64,000 nt of DNA from Thermococcus sp. P6 (GCF_002214525.1 NZ_CP015104.1:1178001-1242000), one strand, 5' to 3'. Shown: positions 18,366 through 27,270, counted from the first letter of the stretch. Numbers and translations: made by a program. Notes: generated by a model not told the origin, from the sequence alone.

Positions 18366-18620
18366 TCAGATGATGTCCTCGATCGGGTTCTTTTCCTTTC
18401 CAAGAACTTCCTTCCGGGGCATGGAGCGGAGCCTGTAGATAACAACGGAATCCTCTTCATCGATTAAATCGCGGAGGCCTTCCCTTATGCGCTCGAACTC
18501 CGCCATGGTGACTTCTCCCTCGAAGACGCTGTTCTGAACCCAGTGCAGATGCCGACGCAGGAACTTTTTAACCTTATTAACCCTCGAAACGTTGACGTCG
18601 TAAACGATGATCACGTACAT
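18366..18620 (-). CDS. cas2: Cas2 adaptation protein
   Basis: 84 residues from the ATG at 18620. It has the Cas2 ferredoxin start MYVIIVYDVNVSRVNKVKKF with the conserved Asp at position 8, and the WVQNSVFEGEVT segment. It forms the core of the Cas1-Cas2 integrase. It stands alone, convergent with csa3 and divergent from the array, so its promoter must lie in or next to the leader. Confidence 0.94.
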   Translation of the reverse strand: MYVIIVYDVNVSRVNKVKKFLRRHLHWVQNSVFEGEVTMAEFERIREGLRDLIDEEDSVVIYRLRSMPRKEVLGKEKNPIEDII

Positions 18621-19135
18621 CAAGGGAATATTGGTGTACTTACGTTTAACCTTTTCGAAGGTTTTTCGTTACTCGCTTTGAGAGGTTCTTATCGGGTTTG
18701 GGGTTCTGAAGGAGGTTCTTTTTCGATTCTGGGGTTTTTCAGGAGTCTGGAAGTCTTTAGTAATGAAAAGTTATCATCTAACAGAAAGTTATAAAATTTT
18801 AAGTTTTTGTTACGAATTTTTTCGAAGTTCTGGGAGGAGGGCTTTCAGGGGAGCTTTTATGCATTCTCCCAGTGGAAATCGTGTCTTTTTGATTTTTGAG
18901 GTGTTTAAAGGTTTTATTTTTGTTTTACTCCTCTCGGAAAGCTTGGGAAGTCTCGTGGACGTTTTTGTTCATGGTGAAATCCGGGTTTTTTAAAGGGTTC
19001 AACGGTTCTGGGAGACCACACGATGACCCGAATTGGGGGCTTTTTAGGGAGTTTTTATTGACCCTTCACCGAAAGGCTTTTATAGTTCCGGCTCTCATAT
19101 AACGTTGTTAGGAAAATGGGGCAAAAATCCGGCCT
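18621..19135 (+). promoter_or_regulatory. CRISPR leader of array 1
   Basis: About 515 bases without a gene, rich in T and with many TTTT runs, between divergent cas2 and the first repeat. A TATA box CTTTTATAG lies at 19077-19085, some 50 bases before the first repeat. This predicts transcription of the array from about 19108. Open frames here (for example at 18763-18993) are low-complexity and unsupported. New spacers should be added at this end. Confidence 0.75.
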
Positions 19136-21380
19136 GTTCCAATAAGACTCTAAGAGAATTGAAAGTCGGTCTATGTACGACGTCAAAATATATATAGTTT
19201 TGTTCCAATAAGACTCTAAGAGAATTGAAAGGAGCCTTCCGGAAATCCCTCTCCTTTGTATACTTCATTGTTCCAATAAGACTCTAAGAGAATTGAAAGT
19301 CCCCTCCTTCCGTCGGAACCTTATAACTCAAGGAAAGTTCCAATAAGACTCTAAGAGAATTGAAAGACCGTCTCGAGAATAAGCACGGCGTGGAGCTATG
19401 TAAGTTCCAATAAGACTCTAAGAGAATTGAAAGACTACCATCACTATACCGGTTATAATGGCGTTTCCCGTTCCAATAAGACTCTAAGAGAATTGAAAGT
19501 GGCTCTAGCCTATAATCCCCATCCTCGACGATAAGGTTCCAATAAGACTCTAAGAGAATTGAAAGGCAAGCACAAGATAAGAGTATAGCTACTCCTGATA
19601 TGTTCCAATAAGACTCTAAGAGAATTGAAAGCAAAGATAAGCGGAGATGGTGCGGGCTTTATGATGCTGGTTCCAATAAGACTCTAAGAGAATTGAAAGG
19701 AATTCTTGAAACACTCAAAACGTGGTTTTCGACAAGTTCCAATAAGACTCTAAGAGAATTGAAAGTATGTGTTCTTTTTCCGTCCTCGTAGAATCTAATT
19801 CGTTCCAATAAGACTCTAAGAGAATTGAAAGGCAATGATAATATTCCAGATTGCCTTAATTCCGGGGCGTTCCAATAAGACTCTAAGAGAATTGAAAGAA
19901 TAAACCCGAATGACCTATACCCCCACTACCCGAAGTTCCAATAAGACTCTAAGAGAATTGAAAGAGGGGGGCCGTGGTTACCTCGAGTTAATAGACGCCG
20001 GTTCCAATAAGACTCTAAGAGAATTGAAAGCGACTAATGAACTACATCGACGGCATGGAGGTTATTGTTCCAATAAGACTCTAAGAGAATTGAAAGGTAA
20101 CTTTTTAGAGACAGTCCGAGGTGGTGCGCAACGGTTCCAATAAGACTCTAAGAGAATTGAAAGCGCTTTTTTTTATGTGGCTTTTTAGATGCTCTTAACA
20201 TCGTTCCAATAAGACTCTAAGAGAATTGAAAGCCAAAGTGGCTTGCTAAGGAATATGAAAAGATATCTCGTTCCAATAAGACTCTAAGAGAATTGAAAGA
20301 GGAAATAAACATTCTGTTTATCTTCATAGAGGGTATGTTCCAATAAGACTCTAAGAGAATTGAAAGAGGTATATGGGGAGTATACAGTCTTAGTTGAAGA
20401 ACTGTTCCAATAAGACTCTAAGAGAATTGAAAGGTTATCTTAATTTAATATAGGATATTAAGCTTATGGCGTTCCAATAAGACTCTAAGAGAATTGAAAG
20501 TACTATGGCTATGTAGTCGCTAATTACTTTTATCTCCGTTCCAATAAGACTCTAAGAGAATTGAAAGGAAAGCACACCCCCGTATAGCTGCAAAAGTTAT
20601 AAAGTTCCAATAAGACTCTAAGAGAATTGAAAGTCATCAATAGGAAGAGATTTCCAATCGTCCAAAGGAAATTTATCATCGTTCCAATAAGACTCTAAGA
20701 GAATTGAAAGAGATCATGGGGGATAATATGGTATTCGTCGTTAAACTGTTCCAATAAGACTCTAAGAGAATTGAAAGAGCTCTCTTATAGCGTTCTCTAC
20801 TTTATATGTTGGGGGTTCCAATAAGACTCTAAGAGAATTGAAAGTTATAATAAAACTTCACCATGCTACCGTGGTGGTAGTGTTCCAATAAGACTCTAAG
20901 AGAATTGAAAGATAAAATAAGATAAACTATAAAATTAACGCTTAAGTTCCAATAAGACTCTAAGAGAATTGAAAGCTTTCCTGGTGATTGGCTCGATCGC
21001 AATGCTCGCAATGGTTCCAATAAGACTCTAAGAGAATTGAAAGAGAATTAGTCGTTAGTTGAGTTGATGCCCTCGCTTTTGTTCCAATAAGACTCTAAGA
21101 GAATTGAAACGTGGTAGTGAACTTAAGGGAAGCAGGGAGGATAAGGGAAAGTTCCAATAAGACTCTAAGAGAATTGAAAGGCGATTTCGTCATATATCTT
21201 TATGCTTTAAAGTTTAAGTTCCAATAAGACTCCAAGAGAATTGAAAGGGCTGGTGGATTGAACCGGCCGTCAATAATTTTCTTAAGTTCCGATAAGACTC
21301 TAAGAGAATGGGGGAACTTTAAGGGGGGAGTGGGGGATGTTTCATCCCCCCTTCCAATAAGACTCTAAGAGAATTGAAAG
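19136..21380 (+). CRISPR. CRISPR array 1, 34 repeats
   Basis: Repeats are 30 bases, beginning GTTCCAATAAGACTCTAAGA and ending GAATTGAAAG, with starts from 19136 to 21351. The repeat resembles the P. furiosus repeat and keeps the ATTGAAAG tag found on Pyrococcus crRNAs. Most spacers are 36-38 bases; outliers are 47 (20634-20680), 40 (21111-21150) and 34 (20912-20945). Variants gather at the distal end: 21081 ends in GAAAC, 21218 has CTCCAAGAG, 21286 is decayed, and 21351 begins with C. The polarity fits a leader at 18621-19135. Confidence 0.99.
21286..21380 (+). repeat. Hairpin pseudo-spacer unit, copy A
   Basis: A decayed repeat (21286-21315, ending GAATGGGGGA) is followed by a 35-base pseudo-spacer and a repeat whose first base is C. 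The pseudo-spacer runs ACTTTAAGGGGGGAGT, then GGGGGATG-TTT-CATCCCCC, which forms an 8-bp hairpin. Three near-identical units occur in array 2. The tag ATTGAAAG before the pseudo-spacer is destroyed, so a normal crRNA from it is unlikely. Confidence 0.9.
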
Positions 21381-21454
21381 TAGGGCAATGCGTTTCGCTC
21401 ATTTTTGTGCTGTTCTACTGTAATTTAGCATCGTTTGGTACAAGAGCTACCTCC

Positions 21455-21463
21455 AATTGAAAG
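21455..21463 (+). repeat. Possible remnant of a terminal CRISPR repeat
   Basis: AATTGAAAG, the last 9 bases of the repeat, occurs 75 bases beyond the last full repeat of array 1, after a diverged stretch containing AGAG. It may be the trace of a decayed unit, but a 9-base match could be chance. Confidence 0.25.
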
Positions 21464-21518
21464 GTGCACCGGGAAAAACTCTAAATATCTCTTCCCTTGA
21501 ATAGTTTTGGTGTTGGAC

Positions 21519-21848
21519 ATGGAACTCTATGACGTCAATGAGTTCTGGAAATTTGACCTTAGAGTTGGTCTTGTTAAGAAAGCTGAAAAGTTAAGGAGAA
21601 CTAAAAAGCTCATAAAGCTCGAGGTAGATTTTGGAAGTGAACAGAGGACTGTAATCACCGGTTTAGCAGATCAATACGCTCCAGAGGAGCTGGAAGATAA
21701 AAAATTCATTTTTGTTTTAAATTTAAAGCCCAAGAAACTTTCGGGGATAGAAAGTCGGGGAATGCTTGTAGTTGCTGAAAGTGAAGATGGGAAGGTTTAC
21801 CTCCTTCCGGTTCCCGATGAAGTGCCGGTAGGAACGAAGGTGTGGTAG
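21519..21848 (+). CDS. tRNA-binding (EMAP/Trbp111-like) domain protein, MetRS beta-type
   Basis: 109 residues, a single OB fold. The segments FDLRVGLVKKAEKL, RTVITGLADQYAPEEL, KFIFVLNLKPKKLSGIESRGM and the end LLPVPDEVPVGTKVW are the hallmark of the Trbp111/MetRS C-terminal tRNA-binding domain. In Thermococcales such a gene is often annotated as a separate methionyl-tRNA synthetase beta subunit. The ATG at 21519 follows GGTGTTGGAC. TATA-like CTAAATATC lies near 21481. Confidence 0.88.
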   Translation: MELYDVNEFWKFDLRVGLVKKAEKLRRTKKLIKLEVDFGSEQRTVITGLADQYAPEELEDKKFIFVLNLKPKKLSGIESRGMLVVAESEDGKVYLLPVPDEVPVGTKVW

Positions 21849-21893
21849 ATGCTGTTTGGAATCGCCGGGGTCCATCCATCGTGACACGTTACA

Positions 21894-21918
21894 AAAACCT
21901 CCGGAGGTTTTGAGGTGG
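21894..21918 (+). promoter_or_regulatory. Perfect palindrome joined to the thrC ribosome binding site
   Basis: AAAACCTCCGGAGGTTTT (21894-21911) is an 18-bp perfect palindrome that runs straight into GAGGTGG (21912-21918), the binding site of the next gene. In RNA it can form a hairpin, and its ACCTCC arm could instead pair with GAGGTGG. It may be a translational switch or a regulator site. Confidence 0.45.
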
Positions 21919-21922
21919 TACC

Positions 21923-23071
21923 ATGCTGAAATGCACGTCATGTGGAAGACGTTACCCCTTAGGGGAGCCGTATCAGAGGTGTGAATGCGGGGAACCTCTG
22001 GAGCTTGAGCTTTTTAGGGGTGCTCCCGGTAGGGGAAGAAAGGTATGGGAGCGCTTTTCTCAATTCTATCCTTTCGAGCTTGATCCGGAGTATAGCCTCG
22101 GTGAAGGTGACACCCCCCTCACGAAGGCGAAGCGCCTCTCAGGAGAGCTCGGCGTTAAGCTGTATCTAAAAAACGAGACCCTCAACCCGACATGGAGCTT
22201 TAAGGATAGGGGAACTTATCTGGGCATCCACAGGGCCCTCCAGTTGGGGTTTAAAAAAATCGGCACGGTTTCAACGGGCAACATGGCGGCCAGCGTGGCC
22301 GCTTATGGAGCAAGGGCCGGGCTTGAAACCTACGTACTCGTTTCCTCAGGTATAGCGGAGGAGAAATTAAAGGCTCTCGCCCCTTATGGAGCAAAGGTCA
22401 TCAAGGTCCGTGGAGATTACGGCGAGCTCTACTACAGAAGTCTCGAAATTGGCAGGGAAAAGGGGATATACTTCATAAATTCAGACGATCCCTTCCGAAT
22501 TGAAGGATACAAGAGCATAAGCTTTGAAATAATCGAGGAGGTCACTCCGGACTACGTTGTTGTGCCGACGTCTTCAGGGGGTCTTTTCAGGGGAATCGTG
22601 AAAGGGTTTTTGGAGCTTAAAGAGAGTGAAATCATTGAAAAACTTCCGCGTTTTGTCGTGGTTCAGGCAAAGGGCTGCTCTCCGATATGCGGGGCATTTG
22701 AGAAGAAAAAAGAAAGGGTAGAGAGGTTTGAAAGTCCCCGTACCATAGCCCATGCCATAGAGAATCCGTATCCACCGAGTGGAAACGCCGTTTTGAGGTT
22801 GTTGAAGGAATTCAATGGACTTTGTGTTACCGTAACCGATGAAGAGATTCTAAAGGCCCAAAAAGAGCTTGGTGGGGAGGGGATCTTTGTCCAGCCGGCC
22901 TCTGCTACTGGAATAGCTGCCATAAGGAAACTCGTAGCGGGAAAAATTGTGGAAGAAGGGGCAAAAATCGTTGATATCCTCACGGGCGCCGGTTTAAAGA
23001 CCCTGAGCAGTGTTAAAACCGCAGAGGTGAGCGAATGTGATCTGGACTCTCTTGAAGCATGCTTTCAGTGA
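21923..23071 (+). CDS. thrC: Threonine synthase
   Basis: 382 residues, a PLP enzyme of fold type II. It starts with a zinc-ribbon-like segment (CTSCGRRYPL, then RCECGEPL), as in archaeal threonine synthases. The PLP lysine lies in PTWSFKDRG near residue 93. STGNMAASVAAYGA and the Gly-rich SSGGLFRG and ILTGAGLK complete the family pattern. It converts O-phosphohomoserine to threonine. The ATG lies 5 bases after GAGGTGG, beside the palindrome noted above. Confidence 0.92.
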   Translation: MLKCTSCGRRYPLGEPYQRCECGEPLELELFRGAPGRGRKVWERFSQFYPFELDPEYSLGEGDTPLTKAKRLSGELGVKLYLKNETLNPTWSFKDRGTYLGIHRALQLGFKKIGTVSTGNMAASVAAYGARAGLETYVLVSSGIAEEKLKALAPYGAKVIKVRGDYGELYYRSLEIGREKGIYFINSDDPFRIEGYKSISFEIIEEVTPDYVVVPTSSGGLFRGIVKGFLELKESEIIEKLPRFVVVQAKGCSPICGAFEKKKERVERFESPRTIAHAIENPYPPSGNAVLRLLKEFNGLCVTVTDEEILKAQKELGGEGIFVQPASATGIAAIRKLVAGKIVEEGAKIVDILTGAGLKTLSSVKTAEVSECDLDSLEACFQ

Positions 23072-23233
23072 GGGAATGAAAAAACGTTAACAGCTTCAGC
23101 GTGGTGTCTCACGTGAATCCAGTTCTGGATCCGGAGGAGGAAGATAGAAATACCGGAAGAGCCCATAAACAGGGCTTTTGGAACCGTTTCGGGGGGACGT
23201 TCTAACCTTTTTTAGCCAGTTCGAGTGTCATCC

Positions 23234-23980
23234 CTACACGTAAAACAGCATCCCATCGTAGGCAACGAGAACCTTTCCATCGTATTTTTTCCTCACGTAT
23301 TCGTCGAGTTCTAAAAATGGGAGGTTCTTGTGGGAGATATGGCTTAACACGGTCCTCTGGGCCAGTTCGAGGCCGATTTCAGCTGCCTCGTCGACGTTAT
23401 TGTGGTAGGGATCATCGACGCCGGGGCCGTAGGTGGAGTCCACTACGGCAAGCCTGAGACCCTTCTTTTTCAGCAGTTCGAAGGTCTCATCGGGAAGCCC
23501 TTTGGTGTCGTAGAGGACCGCCACGCTTTTGTTATCTTCCTCTATCAGGTATCCGAGGGTTTCTATCTGGTGATTGAGCTTTAGAGCCGTTATCTTAAGC
23601 GAATCCATCTCAAGCACGTCTCCAGCTTTGATGAACCTTACCTGAATGTTCTTCGGATCGTGGATCATCAGCCAGTCCGCGTTGCCCCTCGGCCCGTACA
23701 ATGTCGTTTTCCTCGCCATCCACCTGAGCTTGTAAAGTCCGTAAATGTGATCGTGGTGCCAGTGGGTGAGGAGTATTCCCTCAAGTGGAACGTTTAAAAC
23801 GTCCCTGATGTCCGTTCCAACGTCTATGAGGATCGCCCTTTTGTTTTTGGTGACGATTGCCAGGGTGGAAGGTTTCCGTTGTGCAAATCCAAGCTTACGG
23901 GCCTCTTCGCACGTTTCGCACGTGCAAAGGTGAGCCGGAATCCCCTCACTGCCCCCGGTGCCTATGAAGTACACTATCAA
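23234..23980 (-). CDS. PhnP-like metallo-beta-lactamase-fold phosphodiesterase
   Basis: I place the start at TTG 23980, 6 bases after a GGTG site, just before VYFIGTGGSEGIP. The motif HWHHDH and later metal ligands D (VLYDT) and H (LSHISHKN) mark the fold. A cysteine cluster CTCETC near residue 20 resembles the extra zinc site of PhnP, a cyclic phosphodiesterase. The natural substrate here is not known. It is convergent with thrC. The 160 bases between them hold only a 30-codon frame that I do not support. Confidence 0.82.
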   Translation of the reverse strand: MIVYFIGTGGSEGIPAHLCTCETCEEARKLGFAQRKPSTLAIVTKNKRAILIDVGTDIRDVLNVPLEGILLTHWHHDHIYGLYKLRWMARKTTLYGPRGNADWLMIHDPKNIQVRFIKAGDVLEMDSLKITALKLNHQIETLGYLIEEDNKSVAVLYDTKGLPDETFELLKKKGLRLAVVDSTYGPGVDDPYHNNVDEAAEIGLELAQRTVLSHISHKNLPFLELDEYVRKKYDGKVLVAYDGMLFYV

Positions 23981-24071
23981 TACCTTCACCACAACCGGAA
24001 ACGCTAAGGGGTTATAAAGTTTCTTCCAAAAGGCATTTATTGTTCTTCCCTGAAGTTCCCCGGTGATGGGT

Positions 24072-24548
24072 ATGAGGCGGAAGTTCATAGCCGACATGAT
24101 GCTCGGAAGACTGGCGAGGTGGCTTCGGCTGTACGGTTACGACACGCTCTACGGCGTCGAGGAAGACGGGGAGATACTCAGGATTGCCCGCGATGAGGAG
24201 CGGGTCATCATCACCCGGGATTCGGGGCTCTCCCGGAGGGCGAAGAGTCTCGGTCTGGAGGTCATTCTGCTGGGCTCGAACTCGCTCGAAGGACAGGTCA
24301 CAGAGCTTGAGGAGCACGGGGTTGAGTTCGGGGAACTGTCGCCGGCCAGCGCCCGCTGTCCAAAGTGCAACGGCCCCCTCAGGAGGGCCTCCGGCGAGGA
24401 GGTCAGGGGAAAAGTCCCCGAGGCGGTCTACCAAAAATACGACGAGTTCTACATCTGCGAAAAGTGTGGCCAGATATACTGGCCCGGAAGGCAGTGGAGG
24501 GAGATGGTGAGAATGGCTGAAAAGCTCAAAAACGCGAGGGGGGGTTAA
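24072..24548 (+). CDS. Mut7-C RNase-like protein with zinc ribbon
   Basis: 158 residues. The N-terminal half (KFIADMMLGRLARWLRLYG, then VIITRDSGLSRRAK) is the PIN-related Mut7-C domain with acidic residues D10 and D54 region expected for metal binding. The C-terminal half has CPKC and CEKC pairs, the usual zinc ribbon. Such proteins are predicted ribonucleases. The ATG at 24072 lies 4 bases after GGTGAT and is preferred to three in-frame starts upstream. Confidence 0.88.
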   Translation: MRRKFIADMMLGRLARWLRLYGYDTLYGVEEDGEILRIARDEERVIITRDSGLSRRAKSLGLEVILLGSNSLEGQVTELEEHGVEFGELSPASARCPKCNGPLRRASGEEVRGKVPEAVYQKYDEFYICEKCGQIYWPGRQWREMVRMAEKLKNARGG

Positions 24549-24601
24549 AGGGGTAGGATGGCAGGCCACGGAGTGATAAGGATGAAGGTGCGGGTGATGG
24601 C

Positions 24602-25309
24602 ATGAGGTGGGAAACGTGGAAGCCCTTCTACCTCCGGATCGTCCGCGAGATGGGTTATTCCATAGAGGAAGACAGAAGGTCCGCCGGGCTGTTGAGGGCG
24701 CTGCTCCTTGAGGGTGATGAGTACCTTCTGAGGGATGAGCTTGAGGTTATCGTTGGGAGGAAAGCTTACGTCTTCGGAGCGGGCCCGAGCCTCGAGGACG
24801 CTTTAAAGACCCACGACTTCTCCGACGGAACGCTTATAGCGGCAGATGGAGCCACCTCGGCCCTCCTCAATGCCGGTCTCGTTCCGGATATAACCGTCAC
24901 GGACCTCGACGGCAGGATTCCGGACATAAAACTGGCCAACGACAGGGGGACCTTCGTGGTGGTGCACGCCCACGGTGACAACGCCGACAGGATCGCCGCT
25001 TACGTCCCGGTGTTCTCGAGGATCCTTGGAACGTGCCAGACGGAACCGCTGGACGTTGTCTACAACTTCGGTGGCTTCACGGACGGTGACAGGGCTGCCT
25101 TTCTGGCGGAGGAGCTCGGGGCAAGGGAGATCGTTCTGGTGGGCTTCGACTTCGGTCCGCTCGTGGGGAAGTGGAGCAAGCCCCGTCTCAGGGACCATTC
25201 GCCCGTCTGGGATAGCAAGCGGAAGAAGTTCGAGTTTGCGCAGGAGCTTCTCCGGTGGCTGGAAAAAAACGGAAGGGCAAGGATCGAGTATTTCAGGTTA
25301 GATCCCTGA
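24602..25309 (+). CDS. mptE: 6-hydroxymethyl-7,8-dihydropterin pyrophosphokinase (MptE type)
   Basis: 235 residues with the DUF115 pattern: AYVFGAGPSLEDAL, IAADGATSALLNAGLVPDI, TDLDG and VLVGFDFG. In archaea MptE diphosphorylates hydroxymethyl-dihydropterin on the way to methanopterin or tetrahydrofolate-like cofactors. The ATG follows GGGTGATGGC. Its 3' end overlaps the convergent gene at 25293 by 17 bases. Confidence 0.88.
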   Translation: MRWETWKPFYLRIVREMGYSIEEDRRSAGLLRALLLEGDEYLLRDELEVIVGRKAYVFGAGPSLEDALKTHDFSDGTLIAADGATSALLNAGLVPDITVTDLDGRIPDIKLANDRGTFVVVHAHGDNADRIAAYVPVFSRILGTCQTEPLDVVYNFGGFTDGDRAAFLAEELGAREIVLVGFDFGPLVGKWSKPRLRDHSPVWDSKRKKFEFAQELLRWLEKNGRARIEYFRLDP

Positions 25310-26120
25310 GTTTTCTGACCTTCCCGCCCTTCATCTCGACGTAGCCGGCCTTCTTCAGGAAGCGCAGGACCTCTTCAAGGGCCCTTTTTGAGTAGCTGAT
25401 CACGAGGGTTCCCTTCTGGGTCGGTATCGATATCGGAGAGGCCCGGAGGAAGCCGTTTATGAGGTCCTCCTCCCGTATCTTCCCCTCTCCAAGGGCTTTT
25501 AGGATCTCTCCGGCAAGAATCGACCGGCCTATAAGCGCGAAGTAAACCTTCAGGAGCTGATCCTCCGGGAAGTAGCGCGCCGCGATCTCCCCAAGGGAGT
25601 TTATCCTCCCCATATCGAGCTCCAGTATCTCGAACCTGTACTCCATGGTCAACTCGGTGAGCACGAACTGTTTGGCGATCCTTTCCGTACTCTCCGGGCT
25701 GTGGACGAGGTTGAAGGGGAACTTGAACTCAAAGCGGAGGTTCGTGACGTCGATTCCCTCCTTTAGCCTGACGGTGCCGTCCCCGTATTCCAGAGCACCG
25801 TTCCGCGCGAGCTGATCGAGGAGCTCGGCCACCCACGGCCCCTCCCGGATCAGGGTCTCAAACCTCTCTCCAACCTTGAGATGCTCCAGAAGGTGGTTGA
25901 GGCTCTCCTTGAAGGAGAGAAAACCCTCTTTGAGGGCCTCTCTGTCGGCACCTTCGATAACGTTTATCATCAAGCTTATCTCCTCGAGCGTCCCCTCGAG
26001 GGCGTAGCCCACGAAGGTCTCGTAACCGGCCACTTCCTGAAGCTCGAACTTTATTCCCGCATCCCTCAGGTCTTTGAGAAACGACTCCTTCACAGCCTCG
26101 CTCTTCGTTACGAACCGCAT
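25293..26120 (-). CDS. Conserved Thermococcales-type protein, unknown function
   Basis: 275 residues from the ATG at 26120. No motif I recognise. The N-terminal third (FVTKSEAVKESFLKDLRDAG, YETFVGYALEGTLEEISLMI) looks alpha/beta. The middle and C-terminal parts are helical and end in a winged-helix-like stretch (ALEEVLRFLKKAGYVEMKGG). A regulator or DNA-binding role is possible but unproven. It diverges from the LSm gene and converges on mptE. Confidence 0.75.
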   Translation of the reverse strand: MRFVTKSEAVKESFLKDLRDAGIKFELQEVAGYETFVGYALEGTLEEISLMINVIEGADREALKEGFLSFKESLNHLLEHLKVGERFETLIREGPWVAELLDQLARNGALEYGDGTVRLKEGIDVTNLRFEFKFPFNLVHSPESTERIAKQFVLTELTMEYRFEILELDMGRINSLGEIAARYFPEDQLLKVYFALIGRSILAGEILKALGEGKIREEDLINGFLRASPISIPTQKGTLVISYSKRALEEVLRFLKKAGYVEMKGGKVRKLRDLT

Positions 26121-26180
26121 TTTACCACCGAACCGGAAAGGGTTAAAAGCCTTATAGGTTTTTGGTCTCCGGGTGAGACG

Positions 26181-26396
26181 ATGGGAGAGAAGGAGTACCT
26201 GCTCGACAGGACCCTTGAATCGTGGAGGGGTAAAAGGGTCGCCCTGGCCATCGGCAGCGAACAGTCCTTCACCGGAATCCTGGAGGACTTCGACGATGAG
26301 GTGGTGCTCCTCAGGGACGTCTCGGATGTCGTCCAGAACAGGGCGAAGGCACTGCTCGTCAAGATAGACGACATCAACTGGATAATGCTCCTGTGA
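26181..26396 (+). CDS. LSm-like small protein
   Basis: 71 residues. The Sm-like pattern is clear: WRGKRVALAIGSEQSFTGILEDFDDEVVLLRDVSDV, then a short C-terminal strand INWIMLL. Archaeal Sm-like proteins form rings that bind RNA; this short divergent type could also have another partner. The ATG lies after GGGTGAGACG. It ends 9 bases before mobB, so they probably share a transcript. Confidence 0.75.
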   Translation: MGEKEYLLDRTLESWRGKRVALAIGSEQSFTGILEDFDDEVVLLRDVSDVVQNRAKALLVKIDDINWIMLL

Positions 26397-26405
26397 GGTG
26401 GTACA

Positions 26406-27140
26406 ATGAGGGGCGTTGCCTTCGTGGGCTACAAAAAGAGCGGGAAAACGACAACCGTTGAGGCCGTAGCGAGCGTCCTGAAGGGGAGGGGTTACAGGGT
26501 CGTTGTGGCGAAGAGCATGCACGCCGATTTCGACAGGGAGGGAAGCGACACGTGGCGCTTTTCCCGGGTGGCCGATGAGGTCCTCGTCAGGGCGAGGGAC
26601 ACGGACGCGTTGCTCTTCCGGGCCAGGGATTTAAACGCCCTCCTTTCAATGGTCTCCGCGGATTTCGTCCTTTTCGAGGGGTTTAAGGCGGTAAAGCACG
26701 TTCCAAGGGTGGTCTGTGCGAGGGATGAGTGGGAGGTTGGCGAGCTCGACGGGGGCCTCGCAGTGGCGGTCAGCGGTGTCATAGCCTCAAAGGGGATCAG
26801 AGAGGTCAACGGCCTTCCGGTTATCGATGCGACCAGAGAGCCTGAGAAACTCGCCGATCTGGTCGAGGAGAAGGCCTTCATGCTCCCCAACATAGACTGC
26901 GGGCTCTGCGGTTTCACGTGCGAGCTCATGGCGAAGAAGATCGTCAGCGGTGAGAAAACACCCAGGGATTGCGTTATCCTGAGCCAGAGGCCCAAGGTAA
27001 CGGTGAGGATTGACGGGAAGGTTCTGCCCATGAAGGACTGGGTGCAGGAGCTGGTTGAGAAAACCGTGAAGGGGATGCTCTCCGCGATGAAGGGTTACCG
27101 GGATGGCAGAAGGATAGAGATCGTGATCAGGGACGACTGA
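26406..27140 (+). CDS. mobB: MobB-like GTPase with C-terminal cysteine cluster
   Basis: 244 residues. The N-terminal P-loop GYKKSGKTTT (about 8-17) followed by VVAKSMHADFDREGSDTWRF is the MobB signature. MobB supports dinucleotide attachment to the molybdo- or tungstopterin cofactor used by aldehyde oxidoreductases. After about residue 160 a cluster C-x2-C-x3-C (CGLCGFTC) and a later Cys suggest an Fe-S or zinc-binding extension. Confidence 0.87.
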   Translation: MRGVAFVGYKKSGKTTTVEAVASVLKGRGYRVVVAKSMHADFDREGSDTWRFSRVADEVLVRARDTDALLFRARDLNALLSMVSADFVLFEGFKAVKHVPRVVCARDEWEVGELDGGLAVAVSGVIASKGIREVNGLPVIDATREPEKLADLVEEKAFMLPNIDCGLCGFTCELMAKKIVSGEKTPRDCVILSQRPKVTVRIDGKVLPMKDWVQELVEKTVKGMLSAMKGYRDGRRIEIVIRDD

Positions 27141-27252
27141 AGGTCCTTACGATCTCTGCACCCCCGTTTTTCAGCACGTAGGCCCGTTGGGAACGAAGCG
27201 AACCTCTCGGAGGTGCCCGCATCCCTCACTCCTCCCGAAGAGGAAGCCACAA

Positions 27253-27270
27253 ACCCCGGCGGGTTTTTTC
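27253..27270 (+). terminator. Possible terminator after mobB
   Basis: A short GC-rich stem-like ACCCCGGCGGG is followed by six T at 27264-27269 and another T tract near 27277. The 247-base gap (27141-27387) also has small hairpins (ACCTC-TCG-GAGGT near 27200) but no gene I can support. Confidence 0.35.

Noticed and set aside
18763-18993. A 76-codon frame in the CRISPR leader
   Set aside because: It is rich in Phe, Leu and Ser from T-rich DNA, has no good binding site, and overlaps another frame of the same kind. The region is better explained as a leader.
19284-20143. Open frames inside CRISPR array 1 with repeated peptides such as LSILLESYWN or SNKTLRELK
   Set aside because: They are translations of the repeat itself; the unit length of about 66-67 bases lets frames run on. 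They are not genes. The same holds for 60619-61350 in array 2.
23113-23205. A 30-codon frame (GTG start) between thrC and the PhnP-like gene
   Set aside because: It is short and hydrophilic, with only a weak binding site. Another frame over the same bases reads IEIPEEPINRAFG, so a gene remnant is possible, but neither is convincing.
24558-24605. A 15-codon frame ending in ATGA at the mptE start
   Set aside because: It could be a coupled leader peptide, but a frame of this size is expected by chance, and the mptE gene has its own GGTGAT site.
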